DNA from: Ustulina deusta
Taxonomy: Eukaryota; Ascomycota; Sordariomycetes; Xylariales; Xylariaceae
DNA length: 64,000 nucleotides
NCBI GenBank assembly: GCA_023159155.1
Contig: JAJNNX010000020.1
Coordinates: 434,001 to 498,000, forward strand
Direction: 5' to 3'
This document shows positions 36,849 through 47,600 of this stretch, piece by piece. The notes beneath the pieces were generated by a model that saw only the letters and a program-made list of their open reading frames with translations, was not told the origin of the DNA and searched no databases. Position numbers and translations under genes: made by a program. The first letter of the stretch is position 1. Each line of letters starts with the position of its first letter.

Positions 36849-37766
36849 ATGCCGGACATAGTGAGGGCCAATCAGAAGCTGCTCGCATCCAACAAACTTC
36901 CCCCTTGCAAAGGTCCGAAACTGCACGCATTCAGCGATTCTGAGGCCCAGATAACATTTCTGGAACTCTTGGAGCGGCCGGGACCACCTCCAGGTTCCGC
37001 CTTTCAAGGTTATGTATTTAAAGTCAGCATCAAATCGCGAGTGTACGCCCTGAAAGTTGTAAGGCATTGAATCAAACCTCATTCTGCTTATCTCGCTATT
37101 GACCCTAGATGTTAGTTCAAATTCTATAAGCCATCCGACGGGAAAAGATTCTTGAGCAAGATGCGGGAAGGGTTGGTATCAGACGAGCTCGCAGCTTTTC
37201 ATTGCGACCCATTTTACGCAGAATGCCGCGCATATGGACGGATAAATGATCTTAAAAAGAGAGGCATCCTCAAGGAAAAGGTCGCAGCGGAGTGTTATGG
37301 ATTCCTTAGACTAAAGCCGGAGGAGGAAACGAAAATCGCCCAAATGGGAGCCAATTTATGGGACCTACCGAAAGACGACGAGTATCGAAGAAGAGCAGAA
37401 GGGAGTCCGGCTCGAGCAATTGTAAAGGAGTACATCGAAGGGGAGACGGTCTTTGGATTACGGAATTGCAGGCACATGCTAAAAAACTTGCGCCTACTGA
37501 ACGAGCATGGAATATTACATCGAGATATTAAAGGGGATAATTATAAGGGCGGGGTTTTAATAGATTTTGGGTCGGCTTGGACAACGCCACATTCTATCAT
37601 GAATGCGGTGCCGACAGAGGTTGCGGAAGATTGGAAAGGTGCAGATATGCAGATGTTCGACGATATGCTTCAAGATCATAATCTGCATTCCCGCCTACGA
37701 GCACTACCAAACATTCGGTATCAAAGGATGCTTCGGTCGTGGAAAAGGCTCGGTCAAACTCGTTAA
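36849..37766 (+). CDS. FTA2-like kinase-fold protein (kinase gene 2)
   Basis: Two exons, 36849-37058 and 37116-37766, with a 57-nt intron (GTAAGG...TTAG) that joins YALKV to FKFYKPSD; about 286 residues. Loop-like GYVFKVSIKSRVYALKV carries the candidate ATP Lys; then FYAECRAYGRIND, a fungal signature; AIVKEYIEG is the hinge; HRDIKGDNYKGGVLIDFGSA has the full catalytic loop (HRD, Asn) and DFG. This organisation is that of fungal proteins annotated as kinetochore Sim4 subunit FTA2 domain, many of which are multi-copy and unlikely to be kinetochore proteins. All catalytic residues are present, so activity is plausible. The C-lobe after DFG is short (about 75 residues), so it is smaller than a standard kinase. 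Substrate unknown. Confidence 0.7.
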
Positions 37767-38345
37767 CTCACACTCCTAAAGTGGGTAGAATGTGTGGCAT
37801 TCAGGAGTGACAAACCTACTCTGGGGTAGATGGGAGACAGCTAATATGCCACATATTGGCTTAAGGAATCAAGAAATAAAACCAGTTACAAGGAACATTA
37901 TAGTGTTCGCTTCGAATTTTCCCATCAACACTAAAATTATTCTGCTAAATCGGAGTTGTGGTGATATTGATGATATTAAAATCGCGAGGTATTGCGTAAC
38001 CTTGTTCATTTGAATGATACAGGCTTGTTCTGGCAGCTGCACCTTCATTCCTCAAGATTCATTGTCTGGTTGGATTGGTGGTACTTGTACATCTAGGTCA
38101 GACACAAATCTGACAGGAGCTCTTCTTGAACGGATATTTATTATGCTGGCTTAGTAGTTACATCTAGTATAAAGATCGGATTAAATATATGGTTGTAGGA
38201 TTTTACCTGGGTTAAGCCTAAAGAGTAAGTAAAGCATTAAGCTTTGGAAGAGTTTTGTGATAGACTGTGAGATAACGCCGGTCCTAGATAAGTTTTTATA
38301 TGCTTGTTATATATACTAAACGCGAGCAATTCATATAGATCGTTA

Positions 38346-38685
38346 TGTTGAATTGGGCTATAATAGTTGCGATGTCAACAGCCCACGACACGCAGAGGTA
38401 AACTGAACTCGTACCTCTGCGTATAGACTTGACTCAAGGCATTGGTAAAGAAATTGATTAGAATATATAATAGTAGAATTAATCGCTATAAAAACTTTCC
38501 AAGTCAACGCAAGTGTGCCTCCACTACAGTAGTTACTCCAGGAGAGTGTGACGTTAGATAGACTTAGCCCTACACAGCCAAGCCACATCCTAACCTAACG
38601 CAGGTCTACGCCAATTATCCTGTCTTGGGTGCTTTGTGCTTGTACTAGGTCTCTACAATAGGTCCAGTCCCGGGGACCCGTAACA
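38346..38685 (-). mobile_element. Candidate solo LTR
   Basis: Read on the minus strand, a 340-bp segment begins TGTTACGGGTCCCCGGGACT and ends CCCAATTCAACA, i.e. TGTT...AACA termini expected of an LTR. Near its 3' end is a perfect 11-bp hairpin (38390-38400 with 38412-38422). A matching 5-bp target duplication was not found (CGTTA against ACAGA on the plus strand), and no second LTR or pol gene is next to it. Confidence 0.4.
38390..38422. repeat. Perfect 11-bp inverted repeat, 11-nt loop
   Basis: ACGCAGAGGTA and TACCTCTGCGT form a perfect stem. It lies within the candidate LTR, so it may be part of its terminator or polyadenylation region. Confidence 0.8.
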
Positions 38686-39934
38686 ACAGATCCTCCAGCT
38701 TAGGAACTTCTTGCCACAGTTGCTCCAACGAACCGACCGTTGTTACACTCCTCCATAATAATTATTACCGGTATTGGGTTTGTAGTAGAGTCTTATGTTC
38801 CTCCCAGTGTTCCATTGTATAGTAGCCGAGGGTGTACTACTTGGCATCCGTCTGAGGACAGTACCGGCCGGCCTTCATGAGCCATCCCATTCGTAACCGG
38901 CGAAGGTTCGCCGACTATCTTGGAAGTATAGACGCAGCTGTCCTCCCCTGTCGTACCATCCAAGAATCGTGACTGCAGCATGTCTTGGTATTCTGCCAAG
39001 ATTAAAGTTGCCTGTCTATATATTAGATGCTGCAACTTGTTAAATGTTGCAAGACTTGAACTTCAGCTTACTCTAGTACCATTGGGTATCTAAGCAATGC
39101 TCTTCCAGGGTCATGTCCCAGGCGTCCGTCTTCGTGACAAATGCAATGGCAACCTACTTTCCTCCAGATGTGTTCATATTTCTGTTGAGTTGGCTGGATC
39201 TATACATTTTGGCTGGGTAAGAAACTAATGAGGGAAATCTTTTGCGTCAAAGATGAAGTGATCACTGGGACTAGGAACTGAGCCGTGTTGGTTGTGTCAT
39301 GATCACAGAGCGCACCGTAAGAGGAAATGGCAGGGACCGGCCAACATACTAACCAGGAACTTCTAACTCGGAGTTTTCTCGGTACGGGGGACCTACTTCA
39401 TCGCGCGCTTTAGATAGAAAACCAAGTGCTCTTCTCATTCCACATTCCTGCATCATCCCGTGCCCGAGATATTAGCTAATACAGTCCACGCATCGGTCAA
39501 TACTTACTCTCCTGATGATGAATCTGGGCGCCTACCTCAATAGCTACCCCATGGACCTCAGGACCTCATCATAATGGGTGGACGTATGATGTAGGGGATA
39601 GCGGCGTCGTAGAGCTTCGTGAGCTGATCCATGCTGAGGGCAATTCGTTCTCACATGAACTTGAAGTGAGGCTATAGCGCTAGCGTATAGTTGGGTGGGT
39701 AGCGCTGTATCTGGAATAGAGCCGTCGTTATCCCTGCTAACAAGGTCTAACTACTTCGGTAGCAGAGGCCCTAAGCCGGGCGCTATCACGATGCTGTTGT
39801 ACTACGTACTATAGCGCTTGGAGAAAAGAGTATCATTTTCAAGCCCGGTGAAGTGGGGTGCTCTGAATATTGTGATAGGCTGCCTAAGTAGGTAAGTAGG
39901 TAGTGGTCAGCGCCGAAATTGTGCCAAATGCGCT

Positions 39935-40010
39935 ACCAACCAACAATACCAGCCTAGTCCAACCAACAACATTAACCAACCAACAGGACCGGTCAACCAA
40001 CATCAACTAA
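39935..40010. repeat. CCAAC/AACCAACA-rich tract
   Basis: Many copies of CCAAC over 75 bp, ending 100 bp before the start codon of kinase gene 3. Could be promoter-associated; no known factor site assigned. Confidence 0.6.
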
Positions 40011-40109
40011 CTTCCAGCATAAGTTTATGTGTCTATGTTGAGCTCGCGCCCTAATTAGAGAGCCCAGCTCTTTTGGCAAAGTTGACTGGTCATTGATGAC
40101 TGCAGTAAC

Positions 40110-41257
40110 ATGTTCCGTACGAACGTCAAGATGGCATCTCTCTCTGGCGAACTGATTGGTGTTACTGGGCGTCGATATCTATTCAAGGAATTAATTCAAG
40201 AGCGACCCCACGTAGGTCGTGTCTGGCTGGCTACGTCCGAACATCTTCTTCCCTTGCATTTAACCCGCGAACTGACGACCATTTCAGATCCGGAAGTGAG
40301 GAATTTGTGCTGAAGGACATTCCGAAAAGTATATTCTCGAATTTCAATGAGAACATACAGCCCAGGCTTCACGAACACCCAAACATACGACTACCTATAG
40401 ATACTATCCGGGACCAGCGCATATTTGCATACAGATACTTGACTGACGATTTCTTGAGCCTTGTCAAGAAGCAAATCTCACTGCGAGCCAGGAAACAAAT
40501 CCTCAAAGCTAGTTTGCGAGGCATCGCCGAATTGCACGACCGAGACATCGTCCATCTTGGTAAACAAATTCACCTTATGCTTTCGCGAAGGCCTCACGCA
40601 CGTGCAGCTAACCGTCTCAGATATCAAGCCCGACAACATCCTGATAAACTGCGACCACAATGATACAGAGACTTCAGTTGAGCAAGTACGGATCTCTGAC
40701 CTCGAAAACGCGGCCTACCTTCCCAAAGGCAGGTGCATTAAAGGGATGTTGGCCGGCAATGACAATTGGCGTTGCCCAGAGGGACATTTCAAGGGTGAAC
40801 TCAACAAACCGTCTGACGTATATTCTTTCGGGGTCGTGGTAGGTCTGTCCACATCGACCGAGAACTTAGTCGCTAACATGCTTAGTGCATCTACGCGGTG
40901 CTTGGGCGTGTTATATTCGGACCTGACCACGATTTCCAAAACCATGAAGCGCAGGGCGCGTTACCTACTTTCATTCGTCTGCAGCGTCAGGTCTCGTATT
41001 TTGGGACCCAGGATGGATTGAATGGGCTCATGAAGCACGTTGGTGACGAGGAAGTGAATTGCGAGGTCCTGCGTATGCTTTGGGAAGACCGCACAGCGAA
41101 CCATATTCCCTATAAACCATTTGTAGAGTGGTCGGATGTTGGCGATGTGGTGTTCAAAGATATTATCCAGGGAATGATGAATCTGGACCCTACAAAGCGG
41201 ATTACGGCACGACAGGCGTTGGAACATCCCTGGTTTACGAGTCTTGAGAATAATTAG
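40110..41257 (+). CDS. Atypical kinase-like protein, HLD/DLE type (kinase gene 3)
   Basis: Four exons: 40110-40234, 40288-40559, 40621-40838, 40886-41257; introns of 53, 61 and 47 nt; about 328 residues. ATG at 40131 is an alternative start. The first donor (GTCCGA) is poor but is the one that restores [15 protein letters not shown]. Features: degenerate glycine loop, Lys in FVLKDI, catalytic loop [12 protein letters not shown] (HLD instead of HRD, Asn kept), and [10 protein letters not shown] with DLE instead of [23 protein letters not shown] and [18 protein letters not shown] form a normal activation-segment end and helix F. C-terminus: [18 protein letters not shown] widespread fungal subfamily with this DLE replacement is known to me only as uncharacterised kinases. 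Catalysis is uncertain because DFG Phe and Gly are lost, though the metal-binding Asp stays. Confidence 0.72.
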
Positions 41258-41526
41258 ACATCGCAAACTGGTATATCATTGTCACCGCCGGAGCAGGGCG
41301 TGTAATAAAATACTCACCTCGAAGGCGCATCAGTGCGTAAGCTCTTGTGTTCCTCGGTGTGCGGCATGCTCCTCGTCTTTCGGAGGCATGTCAACCGGTG
41401 CCTTGTGGATCTAGTAGGACTCCCTGGGACTCATTTCAGTTCGTAAAGCCTCGCAGCAACCATAAAGGCGTTCTAATATAGTCCAGCTTCAAACGGTTAC
41501 GTCCCTCGTCCAATAAATTATATAAC

Positions 41527-42760
41527 ATGTTCGTCCACTAAGTTTCGACACAGCCGTTTGCTAAAAAAGTTCTCTCTTCCGTAGCCGTGGTCGGGAAGCA
41601 GCTAGCGCCAGTCGAACTGTCAGACTAGAAGGGGAAAAAGTCTTCAACACATTCACCCGGGGTAGGCTGGTTTTACTTTCGATACAAAAACTAGCTGCTC
41701 ATATATAGTTGCGAGCGGAAAGAGTCGGCCTTTTAGGTGAAAGACAAGATCCATATCTGCTGTGTTAGCTAATCCCAAGGCATCCTAAGACAGCTCCTCG
41801 AAGAGTACCGCAGTGAATACCTGCATCTCATCCAGAATAAGACGTCCGTATTTATACAGCAAGGTCGCGACTGGAGACGAGCTCAAAACGAAGGCCATCA
41901 GACTAATGTCGGCAGTGATTATAGACGAGAACGACAAGGCTTTTGTGTTGGCCGATATCGAGGCCTTTTTTGATCCCGCGGCGCAAGCTTGGTTCGCCAG
42001 CCGTGGATTTCCCTACCGCCGAGGCTATCTTCTGTATGGACCGCCTGGGACTGGGAAATCCAGTTTGAGCTTGGCTATCGCCGGTCGCTCCGCCTGGACC
42101 TCTACGTGGTCAACCTCTCCAACATCAGTGAGGATCTACTGACCAGCTTGTTTGCCGAGCTTCCCCAGCGGTGCGTGGTCGTCTAGAAAATGTCGACGCT
42201 GTCAGCTCGACACGGTCTTGAGATGTCGAAGATGACTCGGACTCGGACTCGGACTCGGCCGAAAAGGTCTCCCTGTCTACCCACCTCAACCTACTGGACA
42301 GTGTTGCATCGCAGGACGGGCGGCTGCTAATCATGACGACAAATCACATTAAGAATCTTGACGCGGCTCTTATTCGGCCCGGGCGTGCGGACATCAAAGT
42401 TGAGTTTCGGCTGGCTGACAGAGCCATAATAGCGTGGCTGTTCAATGTAGTCTATAAGCATTTAGGCAACGTGCCGGAAAAGGGCGCGCAGGCCGAAGCC
42501 AACGGGATCGTACAAGAGGAGGCCAAGGCCGACAGGGAGGCGAAAAGGATCGCAGAAGATATTGCCGTCGAGAAACTAGGGGGGGGGTCACTGCCAAAGC
42601 ACCAGACAAGGAATTAAAACCTACGGTACTCACATTGTTTCTGCTGGCATACAAGTATTGGGAAAAGTGCAGGAATATGTGGCCAAGTCTAGGAAGGAAA
42701 TGAAGGTGGCAAAGAGAACGGATTCTTGGGTCCAACCTGACTGCGGAATGGGAAGGCAGG
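41527..42760 (+). pseudogene. BCS1-like AAA ATPase pseudogene
   Basis: BCS1_N-like region from 41527: WVSTQPFA-like VSTQPFAKK, VGWFYFRYKN, ILRQLLEEYRSEYLHLIQN, with in-frame stops (TAA at 41539, TAG twice between 41628 and 41700 and again near 41736, TAA near 41772). A frameshift near 41870-41900 precedes the AAA core: YRRGYLLYGPPGTGKSS (Walker A, 42017-42067). A further one-base loss after AIAGR and another at the Walker B position (TAG at 42184) each shift the frame; a TGA follows near 42220. [20 protein letters not shown] (sensor 1 and arginine region) is readable at 42333-42392, and the C-terminal tail near 42620-42750 is again frame-shifted. Such fungal BCS1 paralogues are mitochondrial or cytosolic AAA proteins and are expanded in many species. 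This copy cannot make a full protein. Confidence 0.82.
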
Positions 42761-42911
42761 GCAGATTCTTAGGGCACGATCGGAAACTATTGGAACAACT
42801 TTTGTGCGTCGGCAGTTTCAGCCAGTTAAATTGTCGGACCTTGTTTATATGCATCCAAAACAATCGCCGCTTGATCAGCGAGCAAAACCTCACCCAAATC
42901 AATTACGCGGC

Positions 42912-44434
42912 ATGTCCCCGTGCAGAATGCTGCGAAGTTTGCTCGGCGTGCTTCGTGTGCGCACATTGACTTGTTCATTTTCTTCATCCTTGGTCTTCTC
43001 CCCAACCACTTCTATCCCTCTCGCAAGTCTCTTTTCCGGCCAAGTCCAGCGATACAACTATCCCAAAGCGCATCATCGCGCCATGTCGTCGGATGGCGAG
43101 TCCCAATCGATCACCTACAACTTCATTGAAGATGTCGAGGATGTTTCAAAATATCGCCCTGGCGGGTTTCATCCTACTTACATTGGCGACATGCTGAAGG
43201 ATAGGCGGTATCGCATCGTGCACAAGTTGGGATACGGTAGCTACTCAACTATCTGGTTAGCCTTGGACACGCTGCGCCGGCAGTATGTCGCCATTAAGAT
43301 ATGCGCCGCCAACGCTAGCGAAGATTCGGTAGAAGAGCAAATTCTCCAGCACCTGTCGAATACAAAGCGGGAGAGCCTCGCCGCTCACCCTGGGAAACAT
43401 ATGGTTCAGTCCTTGATGGATGCTTTTGACCTTCGGGGCCCAAATGGACACCACAAGTGCCTCGTCATGCCCCCAGCCATGATGAGTGTTCGTGATGCCA
43501 AGGAGGCGTCATACTCGAGGCTCTTTCGGCCGAACATTGCCCGTTCCATAATTGCACAGCTGGCCCTAGCTGTTGACTTTGTCCACGGAAAGGGCATTGT
43601 ACATGGTGGTCAGTTTCCGTCCAGACACTTCGGTATGGCTGCAATAGTCTTACACTCTGCATAGATATCCATATGGGAAACGTCTTTTTCCGGCTGCCGC
43701 CCGGTGTCAACAATCTTACGCCGGAGGAAATCTACCAGACATATGGAAAGCCTGAGCTGGAACAGGTCGTAAGAGTGGACGGCAATCCAGTCGGTGACGG
43801 TGTCCCGAGCCACCTTGTTGTACCCATCTGGATGGGGAAATCAAGCGAAGACATTGAAATGCCGGAAGCCGAAGTCCTTCTGAGCGATTTCGGCGAGTCA
43901 TTCATGCCAGCGTCTGTTGATCGATTCTACTCGAATTCACCTCTGTCCTTTCGTCCGCCAGAAGCTCGCTTTCCATCGAAGCCGTTAGATTTTGCCGCCG
44001 ACATCTGGAGTTTGGCATGCCTCGCCTGGGAGATTCTCGGAGCGCGCCCTCTCTTTGAGTCGTCGATGGCGACAGACGACGAGGTACTCGCCGATGTGGT
44101 TGACCTACTCGGAAAACTCCCCCCCGAATGGTGGACGCAATGGGATGCCCGGTCTGAATTCTACACCGAAGACGGAGAGTCGGGTATCAAGCTGGCACCA
44201 GAAAGGCTACCGGGGACCGTAAGATGGGGCTGGAACGAGCGCTTGGAATTGTGTATACAACGGCCCCGACGAGAAGCCGGGTTTAACAGGATTAGCGAAA
44301 ACGAGTGGACTTCACTGCTGGCCATGTTGCAGTCCATGATGCATTTCGAGCCAGATCAGCGAGCCACGGCAAAACAACTTCTCCAGAGTCACTGGATGAA
44401 ACACTGGGCTGTTTGCAAGGCAAACTCTAGGTAG
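42912..44434 (+). CDS. SRPK-like protein kinase (kinase gene 4)
   Basis: Two exons, 42912-43608 and 43665-44434, with a 56-nt intron (GTCAGT...ATAG) that joins VHG to DIHMGNV. From 42912 the product is about 488 residues; a start at 43083 would give about 431. The extra N-terminus (MLRSLLGVLRVRTL) is Arg/Ser/Leu-rich and could be a mitochondrial presequence, as in related fungal genes, but this is uncertain. Kinase part: YRPGGFHPTYIGDMLKDRRY, the SRPK-type opening, loop LGYGSYSTIW, VAIKI with Lys, catalytic loop HGDIHMGNV (HGD for HRD), DFGES, SFRPPEARF and DIWSLACLAWEILGARPLF. The HGD and SDFGE variants are normal in the many SRPK-like paralogues of filamentous fungi. Likely active Ser/Thr kinase; substrate unknown. 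It begins 150 bp after the BCS1 pseudogene. Confidence 0.85.
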
Positions 44435-44565
44435 CCAGCCATAATGACGCAAATTGGTTCCATCGACGCGGCAGAGCCGACGATAATACGCACGACGCAG
44501 AGAACATGACACAAATTCTGGATAAAAGTTAAGATCCACAATCTCGTGGACTAGAATCCGGACTG

Positions 44566-45290
44566 ATGTTTAATACCGCAGACTACAGCATGTCTTATAT
44601 GAAGGCTACACCCCGGGTTCTATACTTCAATACAATGCTCCCTTTCCTCGCCCGGCTCTTGGCGCACAGAGCGGTCAGAAAGTATGAAACCATTAATGAT
44701 GTGTTGAAAAATGTCCCAAAAGAAGGTGAGATAATGGTGTTAAAGTGGAAGGATACACTCCTTAAGACCTCATTCTTTGTCAGCTAAACGACGGAGAACA
44801 TTAAAACCGCAGCAGCATTCAGCCGTCGACAGCGAATGCTGGGTCTGCGAGCAGAATATATGTCGCATGGCACGGCTAACAGTATGAGGCATGTCTGTTC
44901 TTGTTCTGTGTTTGCTGGTGACCCTGGGGTCGAAGCTATAATTATATACATGAATGGAAAAAGCAATTATGTTAGGCAGCAATCTGATGCCTAATGGATC
45001 CGTCAGATAGTGAGGCTAAGAGGCAACACTCAGTTGTTCTAACGCCTAGGGCGTTAATGGACCCTTGTCACGTAACAATATACCACGCCGCCGAGGCATC
45101 ATGACATTCGGGCAGAAAGACTTTACTTGATAAGTACGTTCACAACTTCCTCTAAAACTACTTCTTGCCGATCATTTCTTTGTCCGGAGACCTATTTGAG
45201 TCGGAGGTTACGAGGATGGTATATGCTGGACACAACGACGCGAACACCCTTCCAAGACATTATATGCCTCGAAAAAACACATTGTTTATA
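44566..45290 (+). pseudogene. DUF3435 (tyrosine recombinase-like) remnant
   Basis: Pieces of one DUF3435-type protein can be read in order on the plus strand in different frames. 44566-44784: helical segment ending VLKWKDTLLKTSFFVS. After a TAA, TAAAFSRRQRMLGLRAEYM follows in the same frame (about 44803-44870), matching the family AFS-LG-RAGY block. Then, after frameshifts, SGDLFESEVTRMVYAGH and NDANTLPRHYMPRKNT at 45185-45280, matching the family AGH-x-(D/N)P-T-x-YMP block that holds the recombinase His and Tyr. The N-terminal half is missing. DUF3435 proteins include the captains of Starship elements and many degenerate relatives. This one is clearly broken. Confidence 0.65.
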
Positions 45291-45792
45291 TTTCAAAGCT
45301 AGAGATCAGCAGGAATGGGTACGGGCAATCATTTGGGCCGCCATCTTCGGAGGGGGCACGCAAAATACATACACCGGCGGAACAATAGCCGATCCCGTAG
45401 CGTCCGTCCCGACAGCTCGGCAGCAAAAAAAATAAGGGCCTACAATTGGACGAGCGCGTAACTGTGATGGTAAAAGTGTTTATTTGCTGTGGCTAATTGG
45501 CTCTGGTAGAGTAGCTAGCCGTAAGCGGACGCATTAGCCGCTTCTTCCTAATTATAGGCTGGAGCTCCGCACTCAAATCCGCTTACTATCCTTTTTACTA
45601 TTAGATAATTATTTTTGTTTGTTTGTTTTAATTGTTTTAGTTATTATTTTCTAGTTTAGGCAGTTTTAAGCGTATCTATAATATATCTAAGCTATACGTC
45701 CGCATCGTAGAAGCGCCTAACAACACTTACGCTCCCCCAATACACGTACTATCAACCACAACCGAGTGCCCTAAAGTGTGCTGTAGATCCCC
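45291..45792. other. Intergenic with a short AT-rich patch
   Basis: 500 bp, no gene. 45590-45690 is AT-rich with TTTG repeats, resembling the composition of 1-8160 on a small scale. Confidence 0.5.
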
Positions 45793-46656
45793 TTACAACG
45801 ACGCAATGTGGAGAAACCAATCAACCACCTTGTTAAGGGCGCCAAGATTTGGGCAATGGCCAGCTTCGATGCTCGTCACGTCGACCTTGTTTCCAGTCTC
45901 CGTCTCGATCATCTCGATCTCCCTCCTCTGAGTCTCCCGGGGAATAACCAAGTCATCCTCGCAGACAAGGTACGACACAGGGACGTCCTTGTATCCAGCA
46001 TGCGTGAGTGGGTTTGCGAAGCTCACGGCTGAGTGCAGTGCGAATTGTGCGTGATAACGCAGGCCGTCTTCCCTGGGTAGATCGGAAAAGCAGGTGGCAG
46101 CACTGTGCTCAGCATCCGCTAGGCGCAACCAGCCCTTCTCCTGAAATTTCCAAGTCAGCAATGGCTCCGATACATAGGTAGGCAGCGTCCACAGAGATAG
46201 AGATAAGGATTATTCACTAACATCCAGTTGCATCTTCGAAGGCTCGTCTTTGGGTTCCGGGGCGAGCACCTCGGAAGCCGAGTGGCCGGGGCTCGTCAGG
46301 AGGACAGTCTTGTACGCGAGCCTCACGATTCCGCCCTTCTTTCCTTCTTTCTGTCTCTCTTGAACAGAGAGGCCCTTGGTGCTCTCGGTGGCCGGCATGC
46401 CACCGTAGGAATGCCCGACGAGGATGATCTCTCTCCCAGTATCCGCAACAGATTCGACTTCTTTAGCGATGAGAGCGGCATCGTCATACATGGTAGCAGG
46501 CGGCGTGTCCCTTCCTTGTCCTGGAGCGAGTCCAACTGTCGGAAGTTGTAAAGCTTTCATGTCGTATCCATGTGCTCTCATCCGATCGACGAGATCGTCA
46601 TAGAACGGTGCCGGTACGAAAGAGCCGGTGGCGAGGAGGAAGTAAGGCTTGGACAT
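45793..46656 (-). CDS. Alpha/beta hydrolase
   Basis: Two exons, 46656-46222 and 46140-45793, with an 81-nt intron (GTTAGT...TTCAG) joining KMQLD to EKGWLRL; about 260 residues. ATG at 46656 is the first in frame. Opening strand YFLLATGSFVPAPFY carries the oxyanion region, nucleophile elbow GHSYGG (residues about 84-89), acid in CEDDLVIP, and the catalytic His in EAGHCPNL. This fits the AB hydrolase-1 group of small esterase-like enzymes common in fungal secondary metabolism and detoxification. No secretion signal. Substrate cannot be told. No functional neighbour is evident. Confidence 0.9.
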
Positions 46657-47600
46657 TTTGGACTCACTGTCAATCTTGATTGGCAAGCTTGACGTTTACG
46701 AGTGTTGGTGAGTCGAAGTTCCTTTATATCGTCGTCATAGGATGATTTATCCCTCCGACGGGTTATTTGAGATCACGTAACCGGAGGTTCAATCAGACCA
46801 TCACGACCTTAAGTGGATACCGGGGTTTAGTTGACTAACCCCCTTGGCGGTAAATATCCGTCACATTTGTAATCTGCGAATCCCGTTCCCGGTACTAACT
46901 TACGCAGGGGCTGCGGGTACTGTTAAGCGGATAGGTAACAGAGGATAGGTGCGGTGGCCGATATGTTGTGACTGGTCAAAGGGGATATTTGGGTTAGTCG
47001 AGTTTGAAATTCCAGCGTATGGGTGTTTAACACTTCCCGACATCCGAAGATTGGTTAATATAGCCAATTAATTTCAAGGAGCTGTTAGTAGCTGTGTTGG
47101 CAGCAATTAACTGCCTTTAACCGTGAGGGGCTATATTCACGAGGTTGGTGATAGCATTATAACTGCAGCGAACACAGCTAATGCAATTGATGCAGCCCTT
47201 CGCGGTCAATATTACCGCTAGACAATAGCCCTTTACAATTAATTAGCTACGTTTGCTAACCTTTCAGGTGCCCTGCAGTATTAAACACCTGAGCGCTAGA
47301 ATTTCAAAATCTGTCAACCTAAAATATCCATTTTGACCGGTTGAGACCTATTTTATGCTGTAGCTATTCAATATACTTGGACTACCCCATATTATGCTCA
47401 TAATAAGTTCCAAGAGCAGAAAGTACTATTGCTATCAACCCGTGGTATCAAGTCGCACCAAGGGAGAGACGATGAGATCACAATCCTTTTAATAAAGATC
47501 ATATCGAAAATAGTACATCGAATTGGAAATATGAACCGAGCTATATTGTAGTGAAATGTTTGACGTTTACAACCGCTATTGAGCGCTAAAAAAACTACCT
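46657..47600. other. Intergenic, no supported gene
   Basis: About 940 bp. A pair of inverted 32-bp segments (46831-46865 and 46970-47003) is discussed as a finding. The rest is AT-leaning with no recognised family. Confidence 0.5.

Larger units (their letters stand above)
37767..40109. other. Intergenic with a probable LTR and CCAAC-rich tract
   Basis: About 2.3 kb with no supported gene. Contains a candidate LTR (38346-38685) and CCAAC repeats (39935-40010) just upstream of kinase gene 3. Confidence 0.55.

Noticed and set aside
42229..42260. GACTCG tandem as an independent minisatellite
   Set aside because: It falls within the acidic DSDSDS linker of the BCS1-like pseudogene and is explained as coding repeat.
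45127..45435. Separate small gene of about 102 codons
   Set aside because: Another frame of the same stretch carries the DUF3435 AGH...YMP block, so the open frame is a shadow of that remnant.
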